Shown one piece after another: positions 24,636-36,300 of a DNA stretch of 64,000 bases. This DNA is from Molossus alvarezi (lineage: Eukaryota; Chordata; Mammalia; Chiroptera; Molossidae). Position numbers and translations under genes: made by a program. Positions within the stretch are counted from its first letter, which is position 1. Every line of letters starts with the position of its first letter. Location: positions 51,329,596 through 51,393,595 of the forward strand of contig CM073889.1 of NCBI GenBank assembly GCA_037176705.1. The letters are read 5' to 3'. The notes beneath the pieces are model-generated. The model was not told where the DNA came from. It saw only the letters and a program-made list of their open reading frames with translations, and searched no databases.

Positions 24636-24708
24636 CTATGACTTGCTTTTAGTTAGAAAATTTTCATTTCAGATCATCCTATGTGGTACTTTATTTTTCT
24701 GAGTTTTT

Positions 24709-24905
24709 TTTTTTTTTTAATTTTTTAAAGAAGTATTGATTTTAGAGAGAGAAGAAGGGATAGAGAGTGGGAGAGAAACATTGTTTTGTTGTTTCACCTA
24801 TTTATGCATTCATTAGTTAATTTTTGTATGTGCCCTAACTGGGGATAGAACCCACAACTTTGGCACATTGGTACAATGCTCTAACTGAGCTACCTGTCCA
24901 GGGCT
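24709..24905 (-). mobile_element. Diverged tRNA-derived SINE
   Basis: Reverse SINE of a diverged type ('tatttatgcattcattagtt', 'gtgccctaactggggata', head 'gagctacctgtccagggc'), similar to the copy at 43045. The site 'tctgagttttt' occurs at 24698-24708 and again at 24911-24921. Confidence 0.85.
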
Positions 24906-24921
24906 AGGTCTCTGAGTTTTT

Positions 24922-25535
24922 AAGGACTGCCATGCAAGCCTCCCCTGAGCTTGTCAGATTTAGCGTGTGGCCCCTTTTTTGTCCACACTGCCTTGGAAGG
25001 AGTAAGGATAAAATGGATGATGGAATTAAGAAACTGCTCAAAGCCTCTTTGTACATGACACACAGTAATGTAAGCATTTCTATCCTCATTCACAATGTTG
25101 GATGTCATGAGGGTAGTGGTATAAGTCAGCTCTGCAAGGACTAGCACAACTTATGGTAGTTCTCTTGTCAATAAAATGTGGCCCTTTCATGGAGTCATGA
25201 GGAAAGCACTTCTGGTGACCCACATATGGGAAGACAAGGTGTTGTGGTAAAGTTTGTTGAAGCTGGAGCAAACACAAAGGACTGTCCCGGGTTCAGGTCT
25301 ATCCCACTGTGGAAAAAGTCCAGGCTTTTCTTCATCTGGCATAGAAATAGGGACAGTGTCCAGAAATTCTGTGCCATGACAAGACTTAGTCCAGTTTAGT
25401 CACTGTCCCCATCTGACTAGCTTAGTCTGTTCCCACCTGTGCTTTGGCTGGCACTGTGCCTAGGCTTATACGTGGAGCCTGCGTTTGAAGTCTGTGTGGC
25501 TGCTGGACCCCAGGTGGCTGCTAGGCCCTCATGGT
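24922..25535. other. Unique DNA, no gene recognised
   Basis: About 600 bases with only short open frames on both strands (up to about 75 codons) and no family I can name. Confidence 0.5.
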
Positions 25536-26528
25536 TGTTATGGAGAGAAAAGCATTAACAAACTCAGGTAACAGGCCAACACCCGTTACTGGCGGAGAGC
25601 GAGTGAGAGAGCTTTGTTAAATTTGGATGATCTCGGGATTGGAAAGGGCCAGGCACTTTTTCAAACTAACCAATCAATTTCCCAATCCTTCCAGGATTGT
25701 CTTGGGTCTTTCCTCTAACCAACCAATTTTCCTGGATCTTCCAGGATTCTGTGTCCCCTATCCAATCTGATACTTTTCCCTGGCCAGGCTCCTCCCATTT
25801 AAGGTCGCCATCTTAGTTCCTATTGCACGTGCTTTATGAAAGAACCACCTCCCCCTATGCCATCTAGTCTTTTACTGGGCATGTGCCCAGCAGGAAATTT
25901 CCTCGTTATTATTATTCTTCTACCCACAGTTTTGACTAACAGACAGGTTGTACCCTAGAGACTGGAAAGCCGGTCCCTTCTTCCTGCATGGGGTGAAAGG
26001 GGTGCTAATCTCCCTGGTGGGGCAATACTCTGATCGCTGGGGTTGCCTATGAATGCTGTAGCTTCCTAGCAAAGGAGGCCTAATACTTGTTTCAGCTTCC
26101 TAGTTTGTTGTGCTTAATAATGCCTGACTACCTTTGTTCTCTTCATTAATATATCTAGTTCCCTAAAAGGTCTGAGCCTGCGGGAGATCACATCCACAAC
26201 ACAAGGCCAGTGTAGAGCAAAATGCTTTATTGCATGCACCTGGGTGCAGGTGGGCTCAGCCTCAAATCACAGTTGAGGTGCAGGTTGTGTACTCTACTTT
26301 TAGCTTCTAGCAGTTCCTGCTGACTACTCTGCCTGGCCCATGGTCCACTTTGCAGTTGGACTGGTCTGATCTGCTGGGTGATTGTCTTGTGGATAACCCA
26401 AGAATCCTTCTCAACAGAAGGTTGAGCAAAGGTCATGCAGGCAAAACGATTTTTCAGTTTCCGCCTTTTGCAAGCTTTTACCTTTACCCTGTAAAACATT
26501 ACTAACCCTTTCACTACCTATGCTAACA
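25536..26528. repeat. Possible LTR-derived segment
   Basis: It is bounded by 'tgttatgg' and 'gctaaca', with TG...CA-type ends. Inside, 25668-25752 holds two imperfect copies of a CCAAT-containing unit ending 'cttccaggatt'. A minus-strand 'aataaagcattttgctc' lies near 26224, resembling an R/U5 polyadenylation site. No flanking duplication or retroviral coding sequence is visible, and signals on the two strands conflict. An LTR remnant or a composite of two is possible; this is a weak call. Confidence 0.25.
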
Positions 26529-27479
26529 ATTCCACAGCTGAATCTCCACTCCTGAGTCAAGCTGAGGAAATGGGATGAGAATACACTTTATTTTCTTCAC
26601 CACAAATTCAGCTGGTGTGTGAACCAAGTACGAGTATGTGCCTGAATCACCTCATGATTTACTTTTAGTTCAATGTTGAGCAAATCATGAACATTAGCCA
26701 TGATTTATTTTTTCTATTTAATAGGAACATATTTTCCTTAGGGAATTAATCATGTTGAAAACTTGAATTTTCCCTTTGAGCATGACAACTTTTGTTTTGT
26801 TTTAGCCATTTTAAGAGAATTATTCTTAAAAGGCATTGCCTAATGCTTTTCTGAGTATGAATTTAATTTGCCTTGGGGACTTACAGCTATTATGAATGTA
26901 ATCCATTGCCATCCTGAGATGTACTTAATGATCAGATTTAGCTGTCTCAGAATTTGGTATAATATGTCCTCTGTGCGCTTCTATACCATCAGATATCTCA
27001 CCTCTGCTTTTGCTGTAGCTGCCTGCTCTTCTCTGCTTCTCAGTGGCACTGCCTTGTGTCTTGGTCAGGGTTTCAGTTAAGACAGAAAAGCCAAAGCAGG
27101 AAGTGAGGTCCAGGGGTAGGGTGAGCCTGGTGCAGCTTGGTAGCATCTACCCTAGGTGCCATGTCTTCTGCACTGCTCTGTTCCAGGCAGGTCCTACCAT
27201 GTGGCTAGTAAAAGACTACTGTAGCTCATTTCTGTGCCCTGTCTTGTCTTGTGGTATGTGGGCAATAGCCCATTTTCCAATGGTGTTTTTGTGTCTGCTT
27301 CCTAGGGGCCCTGATAGAGTTGACTGGCCTGGCATAAACTTGTCACTTAGGCCAGAGATTGTGATGCTGGGGATAAGCATCACAACCCCCTAGCAGAGAG
27401 GGTGGGTCCCTGAAAAAAGTGGGAACAAGATGGCCCCCAAAATAAATCAGGATGGCTTTACCAGAGAGGGGCGATAAGG
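26529..27479. other. Unique intergenic DNA
   Basis: About 950 bases with no hallmark of SINE, L1 or gene. The largest open frame (27043-27393, plus) has no recognisable domain and is probably chance. Confidence 0.5.
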
Positions 27480-27488
27480 ACAACCTAA

Positions 27489-27739
27489 ACTTTTTTTTAA
27501 TTTTTATTTTATTTATCCTTACCCGGGGACGTTTTTCGATATTTTGTTCAGATAGAGTGGGAGGGAGAGAGAGAGAAACATCGACATGAAAGGGACACAT
27601 CAAGTGGTCACCACCCAAATGACCCAACCAGGGCCGGGACAAACTGCAACCTAGGTTCGTGCCCTTAGCAGGAACTGAACCCGGATCTCTCCAGACCACA
27701 GGCCAACACTCTTAACTGCTGAGCCAAACTGGCCAGGGC
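27489..27739 (-). mobile_element. Ves SINE, young
   Basis: Reverse Ves copy with near-consensus text: 'cttacccggggacg' tail side, 'gaaacatcgacatgaaaggg', head 'gctgagccaaactggccagg'. An exact duplication 'acaacctaa' lies at 27480-27488 and 27740-27748. Confidence 0.95.
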
Positions 27740-27748
27740 ACAACCTAA

Positions 27749-28339
27749 CCTTTTAATGATTTATCTGTATGCTTCTTACTATACCCTACCCTGGCAGGGT
27801 GTGGATATAGACTATTGCAATAGAAAAGCATTCCTGCTGTGTCTTCCCACAGCACTCAGAGATGCACAAGTGTGTCTTTCTCAGTGAGTTGCCTTTCTGT
27901 GCATTCAGACTGCCTCAGGTGGGCACTTGGGAGTTTTCCCAGCCTCCCTTCCCTGATCCCTTGGGCACAAGAACAAACACCATCCCTGGGAAGAACTATT
28001 CCCAGCTTCTGCTTTGGAGGCAACAGTGGGCTCAGGTTTTATGGGAGACAAACCAATGTTTCACATCTCACCTATCTTGGCACCAGTTCAATGTGTCCTT
28101 CTCTGTTTCTCTGTTTAGTGAAAGATATGGAAAACCTCATCCACCCACATCTAGTGTAAAGACAACCTGGGCTATATGGGATGTCTCACAGGCAAGCTCG
28201 TGCTTCTCCTGTATGCAGTCTGTAATGTTGATTGAGCTGCCTAGAGATTTTTTGTGTCCTCATTCTTATCTATGTCCTAGATTAGCCCTAGTCACCAGAC
28301 CCTGTGTGATGACTGAAATATTCTCATCCACATGTCTTA
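27749..28339. other. Unique DNA downstream of ACSS1
   Basis: The open frames 27839-28159 and 27862-28344 (plus) overlap in two registers and show no domain, so I take both as chance. Nothing else identified. Confidence 0.5.
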
Positions 28340-28497
28340 TCTGATACTACTGACCATGTGTGACTACTGAGCACTTGAACTGTGGTGACTGCCATGAAAG
28401 AAATGAACATCATTTTTTGTTTGTTCTATTTTATTCTATTGTTTTTATTTACATTTAAATAGCTACATGTGACTAGTGTATTGGATAGCACAATAAT
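28340..28497 (+). mobile_element. MER5A-like hAT fragment
   Basis: 'tgactactgagcacttgaac' ... 'tacatttaaatagctacatg' ... 'tgtattggatagcacaa' follows the well-known MER5A (Charlie-derived, non-autonomous) order. This is an ancient mammalian copy. Confidence 0.75.
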
Positions 28498-28654
28498 CTA
28501 GAGACAGGTGAACTTACCAAATAAGTCTAAGATAGGTGACCTCTTATTGTGTAGTTCCTATAAGATAATACATTTTTGCGTGTGTGTTCTCGAGTGAATG
28601 GGCCCCTTCCAGTTTTGTTCTTAAAATTACAATCAGCAAAATTATTTGATAAAA

Positions 28655-28677
28655 AACAACAACAACAACAACAACAA
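28655..28677. repeat. (AAC)n simple repeat
   Basis: About seven AAC units. On the minus strand it reads as a GTT tract just beyond the ACSS1 cleavage region. Confidence 0.85.
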
Positions 28678-28689
28678 AAAAACCACACC

Positions 28690-30204
28690 ACAAACAGAAG
28701 AGAATGAACAAAATAAAGCTTTATTTGTGCTGTCCTGCAGATCATTCTGAGGCCCTGGTCACTGCAAGTTTACATCTAAGCCATTTCATAAATAGCACCA
28801 TAACTACAGTCTTCCAAGTCTACCACAAATGTGAAAGGTTCAGGTGCATAGTTCTCTGTGGCTAAGCATGGTAACAACAGACCATCACTCAGTATACAGC
28901 CACTGCCCAGCCCACTGGGTGTCACAGGTATATTTGCCTAATCACCAGAGAGGCCAGTGCAGGTACAGTCCACAGTATATATTCAGTATCCTAGACATCC
29001 CTTGAATACCTAAACAGGTGCAAGTCACCGCAGACTGTGAGGGAAAGACAAGGATAACCTTTTCCTGTCCTCAAGGATCTAACTCAGCAGGGTACCTTCC
29101 TGTACTCCACACCATCATCTCTGGCATGCTTGGCTAATAAACAAATACTTTTTGACTTGATGATTTACATCATCTTGCTAACTTTCAGAGGACTTATGGC
29201 ACATTTGAAAGAAAGAAACTTGATTCAGAGCTCCAGCTCTCGTCACTGGACCTCTATGGTTCTTATGCCCCAATGACAGAATGAAGAGCAGGTAGAGTTT
29301 GCGAGGACCCAGTTCTAGACAAATCAGTGCTCTAAGTTACCTGAGTTTTCACTGGCTTCCCTGAACCACCCCACAAATTTGGAACATGTTGACCTCCTAC
29401 CAAGAGGTATCCAAGGTTGGTAGGGGAAAATCTTTCCAGATCACAGCTTGGAGAAACAGAACATGTGACTGGAATAGCTTTAGAACTCAAAGGTGAGCAC
29501 ATTCATGCCACCACTTTACAAGTTGGGTTTAATTGTACACAAACCAAGAGAATTAGAAATTTATATCAAAAAAAGGGATGCTGCAGGCTCAAGCATTCTC
29601 AAGAGAGCTGTGTTTAGACTGAGGTACAAACCCTTCCAATTCAGATTTCCAAATATGCCAAACAATAATTAAAAGTACAACATCGGATCCTCTCCATGTT
29701 TCCCATGCGTGAAAGCAGACAAGATGTTCATAACTCTAAATGTTACAAAGAGTGTGTACAAGCAAATTCACACATTCCACATGTGTGTTTGAATATTATT
29801 CTTCCAAAATATAAAAGTATAAAAATAAAATCTCTGCCTTTTATATCTAGAAACATCTGGAAAACATAATTGTTTCTATTTCTCAGTCATCTGAGCAGAC
29901 ACACATTTTACCAGGTTTTTCACCTTCCTCTGCTGTTAGGAAAGAGCACAGAAACAGAGACTTTTCATTCAAGGAAACCAAATTTAAGACAATAGAACAA
30001 ACACTAACTACATTTGACAGTATCTCTGCATGGGTTCTCCAACAGAAAGAAAGAAGAGATTTTAGCATTGACCTTACATTAGGGGCAGTGAGGGTTATGT
30101 GCTGGGAGAGGACAACTCTGGGACATCGAAAAACAAGTCAACTAAGAACTATTTTCTAGAAGGACAAGTTCGGATCTTGGGCACTGGGTTTTAGTCACAG
30201 CCCA
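28690..30204 (-). other. ACSS1: ACSS1 3' UTR (inferred)
   Basis: Sequence from the ACSS1 stop at 30205-30207 to just past the poly(A) hexamer at 28720-28725. No intron signal is needed and no dispersed repeat is evident. The exact cleavage site is inferred, about 15-35 bases past the hexamer. Confidence 0.7.
28712..28725. terminator. Palindromic poly(A) signal
   Basis: The 14-mer AATAAAGCTTTATT is a perfect palindrome, giving AATAAA on both strands. The minus-strand copy (28725-28720) fits the ACSS1 3' end and is followed by GT-rich minus-strand sequence (TTTGTGGTGTGG, then a GTT tract), the usual downstream element. Whether the plus-strand hexamer is used is unknown. Confidence 0.75.
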
Positions 30205-30384
30205 TTACTGACCAGCAGCCCCCTTGTCTTTGTGCTTCTGGTAGGCACTTAGTATTTCTGCAATGATGCTGGGGTCCTCCAGGGTGGTGATGTCCCCCAG
30301 ATCATGAGCTCTGTCTGTGATTATCTTCCTCAGGAGCCTCCGCATAACTTTTCCAGACCGAGTTTTTGGAAGACGTTTCACTAC
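30205..30384 (-). CDS. ACSS1: ACSS1 last coding exon with the catalytic lysine
   Basis: [20 protein letters not shown] then [20 protein letters not shown] and the tail [12 protein letters not shown], stop TAA at 30205-30207. 59 residues, the same length as the human last exon. Acceptor 'atttccttgccag'. PKTRSGK holds the lysine needed for adenylation, regulated in mammals by SIRT3 deacetylation. Confidence 0.97.
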   Translation of the reverse strand, partial: VVKRLPKTRSGKVMRRLLRKIITDRAHDLGDITTLEDPSIIAEILSAYQKHKDKGAAGQ

Positions 30385-33300
30385 CTGGCAAGGAAATAGT
30401 GCAATATTAGAATCTGAGGTGGTGACCACATTCTCAGTCAGCATCTGACTGCATTGAGATAAGAAGGGCTCTTCTCAGATCATAAGGCCCATGTTCTCTG
30501 GTTTTATCTACCCACAATCTGAACCTGAAGTGGTATCAAACCAAAGGGCAGACTCAACGGTGAATCATGCTGAAACCTCCACCAGGCCAGAGTTCACCTG
30601 TACCTGGGTGTACCTCACTGCCAACATCTCTGTTTCTCCCTTAAGTTATATTAGCAAGAACCCCCAGGTAGCAAAAGAACCAAAGAGTTGTCACAGCACC
30701 ACATCTACACCTCCTGGCCTGGGTCTGGGTTGGTTTTGTATTATGTCTGAGGTGAGAGCTGCTTAAGAGAAAAAACATTATCTTGCAGGTGTGTGAAAAT
30801 TTAGCATTTCACATTTTTAAAAAACCATAACCCATTCAAAGGCAATGGCAATACATTAGGAGCTATATCTGGGCACTTTAACGGTGACCTATCTTTTGAA
30901 AGAGTTCAGTTCATCTAGGGAGAGTTCAGGTCTCCCTGAAACTCTATTCCCCAAGCCAACAGTTAGACCTTGTGCCACACCAAATGAAGCTTCAGAGGAC
31001 CACTTTGAGATGAAGGAACACCATGGGGGAAATGTTAACAAATGAAAAGCTAATGGGGCCAAGAGGGTGGCCCAATTCTTCCACAAAACTACTCCAACAC
31101 AGGCTCCCTCAGATAGGGTATAGTGACATCTCCTTTTCTGGCACCAGGAACGGTGTTCAGAAACCACACAGGAGCTAAAGAACTGTGCTACCTTCCACAT
31201 GTTTTTCCATTTAAAATCCCTAATTTCCTTCTGTTTCTGTAACCAGCCTCCATATGCCAAAGTAGAGAGCATCTGCTCTTGCCCAGCACTACCCCTGAAC
31301 ATGTAAGCTGTTCAGATTTCTGCCACTGTATCTCCCTGCTCCTCTCCCTCTCTCTCTGACAATACAGCCATCTGCTACTCTCATCTACCACTCAGGAAAC
31401 CAAACAGCTAGTGTCGGTTTTTCTGTGATGTTAGTTGTGGGAAGTGGAGAAGGTTTAGATGGGCAGTGCAGTCAAACCTGAGGCAGACGTGCACTCACCA
31501 GAATCTGATCGGGCACAGCGTACTTGGCAATCTTGGAGGCCACTGCAGACCTGAGTTCACTCACCACCACATCCGAGTCACCTGCATTGTCTTTCAACAC
31601 AATGAAGGCAAATGCAGCTGGAAGGAGAGCAAGATGTTGGAATGTGTTAGCCAGAGTATTGTATACAAATCACCATAAATTCAAATCATATGTTGGTGAC
31701 CTTGTAGCAGCTGGTTTCTTTAGTTGCATCCCTAAAGATGCATTATCATATTCATTCAAAGAGAAAGATTCTGTCAGTTCCTCTGAATATCCTAGGTGGG
31801 AGGGCATGTGTGGGTGAGAGCTTGGCACCATGGCTCTGATACTTAGACTGGCTGTGTTGTGTGACCTTGAACATAGGACTTATCCTAACTGTCCTAGTAC
31901 CTGTGAAATAGCCTGTAATACAGGCTCACAGGAAATTTAATCAGTTCCCAAGAGATGATACAAGGGAACACTGCACATGCCACTAACTTTGTGCATATGT
32001 GTCCAACATTGTAAGCACCAGCCACAGTGAATATCTAAATTTAAACTAAGTTAAAAATGCAGTTCCTTGGTTACATGAGTCACATGATAGACAACTCCAT
32101 CATGGCAGAAAGTCTGTGGGGTGGCAATGGCTATCCCATACTTTAGCAAACTTTGTCAATATCCTACCTTGTTCCAGAAAAGATTTACAGTGGTTCCCAT
32201 AGGTCTCTAACTGTATTTCTTTTTAATTTATCTGAGATAATCTTATATATGGTATGACATCAGGATCTAATTCAATTCTTTGTCTATATGAGCAGTCACT
32301 TGTCCCAGCACAATCGTGGGCAGTGTCCTTTCCCTTACTGACCTGCAATGTCCCCCTCTCTCATACATAAAGTTCTTACATATGTGCAGCCCTCCTTGTT
32401 CATTTGTTTGTTTATTCCTATACCAATTCTACCCCATCTTAATAAATTTTCCTTCTGGTACATATCACCTAACATACTATGTAGTTTCCTCATTGATCAT
32501 TTTTATTGTTTATGTCTGTCTCTTCCCTCTAATCCCTAATCACCACAGCATGTCAGCTCTAGGGCAGCAGGACCTCCTGTCTCTTTCACTTTCTGCTGTG
32601 TCTCAGTATCTACAACTGTGCCTGGAGTATAGCAGGTGCTCATCAAATGTTTGTTAAATGCATTTATGAATGACTTTCCTGAATAAGCTATAATCTGTAG
32701 AGATTTACAACCTTTGCCTGAAAACCTCCCCACATCTCCACCAGTCAAACTCCCATTCATCCCTCAAGACCCAGGTTAGCTACCTTGTACTCTGTGAAGC
32801 CTTTCCTGACTCTGTCCATGAATGCAGCTGTGGCATTTTCTACGTGTGAACAGTTGTTGTTCCCCCATGCTTACCTCATTAGGTCATCAGATCTTTGAAG
32901 GGAAGAGCTGCATTTTTCTCTCCTCTTAGTATTTAAGATTCTGAGCAGTCTAGGCCCAAACCAAAGGGGCTCAGAGGAAAGGGACAAGCTAACACCTGAG
33001 CTGGCTGTGTAATCCCACTGAGAGATGTTTATTGTAGATTTAATGAAAAAAAAATTTTTTTTATCTTCACCCGAGGACATTTTTCCATTTTTTGTTTAGA
33101 TAGAGCAGGAGGGAGAGAGAGAAACATCGACGTGAAAGGGACACATCGAGTGGCTGCCACCCACACAACCCAACCAGGCCGGGGACAAACTGCAATCTTA
33201 ATGAAAATTTTAAAACCAAAGCAACAGATACTGATTACCAAAAATTAAAACACTGTAGAAGTATATAAAATAAAATTGTACCTCCCCTCCCTGCCTCTCT

Positions 33301-36300
33301 CCTTTCACTCCTCCACTTAAAGGTAGTGCAGAAGGATGATTAGGAGAGACTGCTCTGGCTCCATATCCTAGCTCTGCCACTTGCTAGCTGTGTGGCCTTG
33401 TTACCTGTGAGGAAGCCACCTAACCAGTCTGTGCCACAGTTTTCTACTTATAACCTGGGGAGCTAACAATACCTGCCTCACAGCTGTGTGTCAGGATTAA
33501 ATGGTGACAGCCCTTGTACAAAACCCACAAGTAACAGGTTCTTAGGGGTTGCTGGCTGTTGTCCCCAGACCCAAATTTTAAAGTTAATTTCTCGATGTAT
33601 TTTGCCATCTTTTAAACCCTAGTGGGATCACACTGGACATGCTGCCCTGTGTACTTGCTTCCCTCTGTCTCTAATTGGCACCCTTCCCTGCCAGTCACTT
33701 GTATCTATAATGAGATGGCAATAAAATGAGCCTGGATTGTTGAATTCTAAGCAGAGATGGGTCAGGAAAGCCTCAACGTAGGATGAGGAGTAGGCTGAGA
33801 GCCCGGAGGAGGCTGCACAAGGCTGAACTCAGGGACTGGTAAGACAGGCCGATGGCAGAAGCTCAACACATCGGTCAGATCAAGTACAGACAGAGAGAAT
33901 GGGGACAAATAAATACACAAAAGCTTTCACAGATGGTTTTCGAGTTCACCAAAAACAGTTAATGAATTATGTATTATTACAAATGAACAGATACTCAATT
34001 TTGTAAGAAATCAGAAAAATAACATATCATCATACTCATATACAAATTCTCCCCTACCAGCCTGGCAGACATTAAAAAGCTCAGCACTATCAGAGTAGCT
34101 TAGGATGCCAAGAAACAGTGCTGAGAGCTGCTTATGGGAATGTGAAGTGTCCAAGGCCTCTGAGACTCACACATAAAGACCTGTTCCCATCTCCAGCCAC
34201 TTCTGATTCCTAACATCTGTCCATACATCCCAATCTTCTGTTAACAAAGGGAAGGCAAATGAACACGTTTTTGTAGAGCACTGTAATACTAATTTTTACA
34301 ATTGGCCAATTTAAAAAAAGTGTTGAGTAAATAATGGAACAGTGACACAAAGACATGGAATAAAGGCAGGTGACCTTTGGGACACACTTGACACAGAATG
34401 TCTCAGTCAGCAGGAGGAAGAGTGCCCAATCACAGACCACTCAGCAGGGCAGTAGAGGTCAGTCTACCCAGTAGTGCAACAGAGAATCAGTGAGTCTCCA
34501 GGTCACACCAGGCCAATGTGGCCTCTGTGTACCTGGCATTACAACACTCAGATGATCCTGCCACTTCCCAGACCCACCTGCTTAGAAACTGGCAGACTTT
34601 AGAACAAAGTGTGTCCTCGGTAAAGAAGACAATTCTGATAACTTGTTCTATAGTCCCTTCCGTGTGTTGCTGTACAATGGGAACTACATGTCAAATTCCT
34701 CTAAAAAGAGTCCCAGAACAGCAAAAGAGCCCACTCTGGGGCACACATTAATCTTCCAGTGTAGCTGTAGAGCTGGCACTGGATGCTATGCACAAGCACG
34801 TGCAAAGAGATGCTATAGCAGGGCATTTCACCACAAGTCTTCTGTAATAGAGCTGCCAGAGTAACCATGGATAGAGCACTGGACTCCCCAAGTCAGCTGA
34901 AGCTAAAGAGCTCAGGGCTGCTTATGGATGAGTGTTCTAAAGGACAGAAGAACTAGAGGATCTCAGAAATCTGACCTTGCCTGGCTGGTGTGGCTCAGTG
35001 GTTGAATGTTGACCCATGCACCAAGAGGGCACAGGCTCGATTTCTGGTCAGGGCACATGCCCAGATTGTGGCCCAATCCCCAGTGGGGGGCATGTAGGAG
35101 GTGGCCAGTCGATGTTCTCTCTCATCCATGTTTCTGATTCTCTCTCCCTCTCCCTTCCTCCCTCTGTAAAATCAATAAAAAAGGAAAAAAAAAAAAAAGA
35201 AATCTGACCTTATTCTAACAGGCATGCTGTTCAGCCTTCTCACCCAAAATCTACACTTGAAAGAGAAGAAAACCAACAGCTTCACCCATAAATATCATGC
35301 CACCTACCCTCCAGAGTCTGTTCTTTTTACAGAGGTGCTGTGATGGGAGCGAGACCAAAGGAGTTCCTTCCGTGGCACTCACCTTCTCCTTTAATGTTGT
35401 GGGGGTAGCCAATGACAGCAGTCTCCGGCACTGCAGGGTGGCTAGCCTGCAGAATAAAAAGGCAAAATATGTAGGAGGTGGAACACCTGACACCACAAAT
35501 TTTAGCTCTCAATCTGAGACCAACATGGCCTGCACTCACCATTGCATCCTCAATCTCTGCAGTCCCCAGCCTATGGCCACTGATGTTGATGACGTCATCC
35601 ATCCGCCCTGTGATCTGGTAATAGCCTCCCTCGGTTCGGTAAGCTCCATCTCCAGTGAAATAGTAGCCTGCACCACAGTGAGGAAATTCAGAGCCAATAC
35701 CTTTGAACCAGGACCCAAAGGGGCTCTCATCCTTACATAAGGAACACAATGGGACCCATGTACCAACCTTGTTCTGTAGAGAAAAGCTCTGAAGCCCTAC
35801 ACTCTGCTGACATGCTGCCTGCTGGCCATTCTTGCAACCCCTCATAGAGACACTGTCTAGATGTGCTGTTTGGCTGTGTGCCAGTGAAAGGGCAAATGGC
35901 TTTAACAAAATGGTGTGAATCAAGACTGAAAATGTCTTGGGAGAAGAAGATATATAAGGAGTTGCCCTCAGGCTTCCCAAAAAGTGAGTCTCATTTACAG
36001 GCTTGAGACTGAAGAGTATGGGCTCCAATAGGTATACTGTATTTGCCAACTCCCAACCCAATGACACAAAAGCAAACTGATGAAAAAGTAAGCCAGAAGA
36101 AAACTTTTAGTTATCATGACAGTTTTCCTAATAGCCCAAAGAGTACACGCCATGGGTCATGGATGTGCTCAGGGCTCTGTACGCTCTCACACTTAACCCC
36201 ATGATGTTCCCGAGGTGAGTCTTTTCCCATTTTAGACATAAGTCAGGGAAGTAAAGGGGGAGGAAGTAGGACTCAAACAGATGTCTTCAAAGTGCCTGTT

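Noticed and set aside
27839..28344. Two overlapping plus-strand open frames (106 and 160 codons)
   Set aside because: They share the same DNA in different registers, lack any domain or splice context, and sit in plain intergenic DNA.
28655..28677. AAC run as a coding repeat (polyasparagine, polyglutamine or polythreonine)
   Set aside because: It lies beyond the ACSS1 poly(A) signal with no open frame around it.
35297..35740. Plus-strand 147-codon open frame
   Set aside because: It is antisense to two verified ACSS1 exons and their short intron, so its openness reflects constraint on the other strand.
35327..36067. Minus-strand 246-codon open frame as a single gene
   Set aside because: It reads through ACSS1 introns. 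Phase-consistent AG/GT sites show only 35383-35446 and 35540-35667 are exons.
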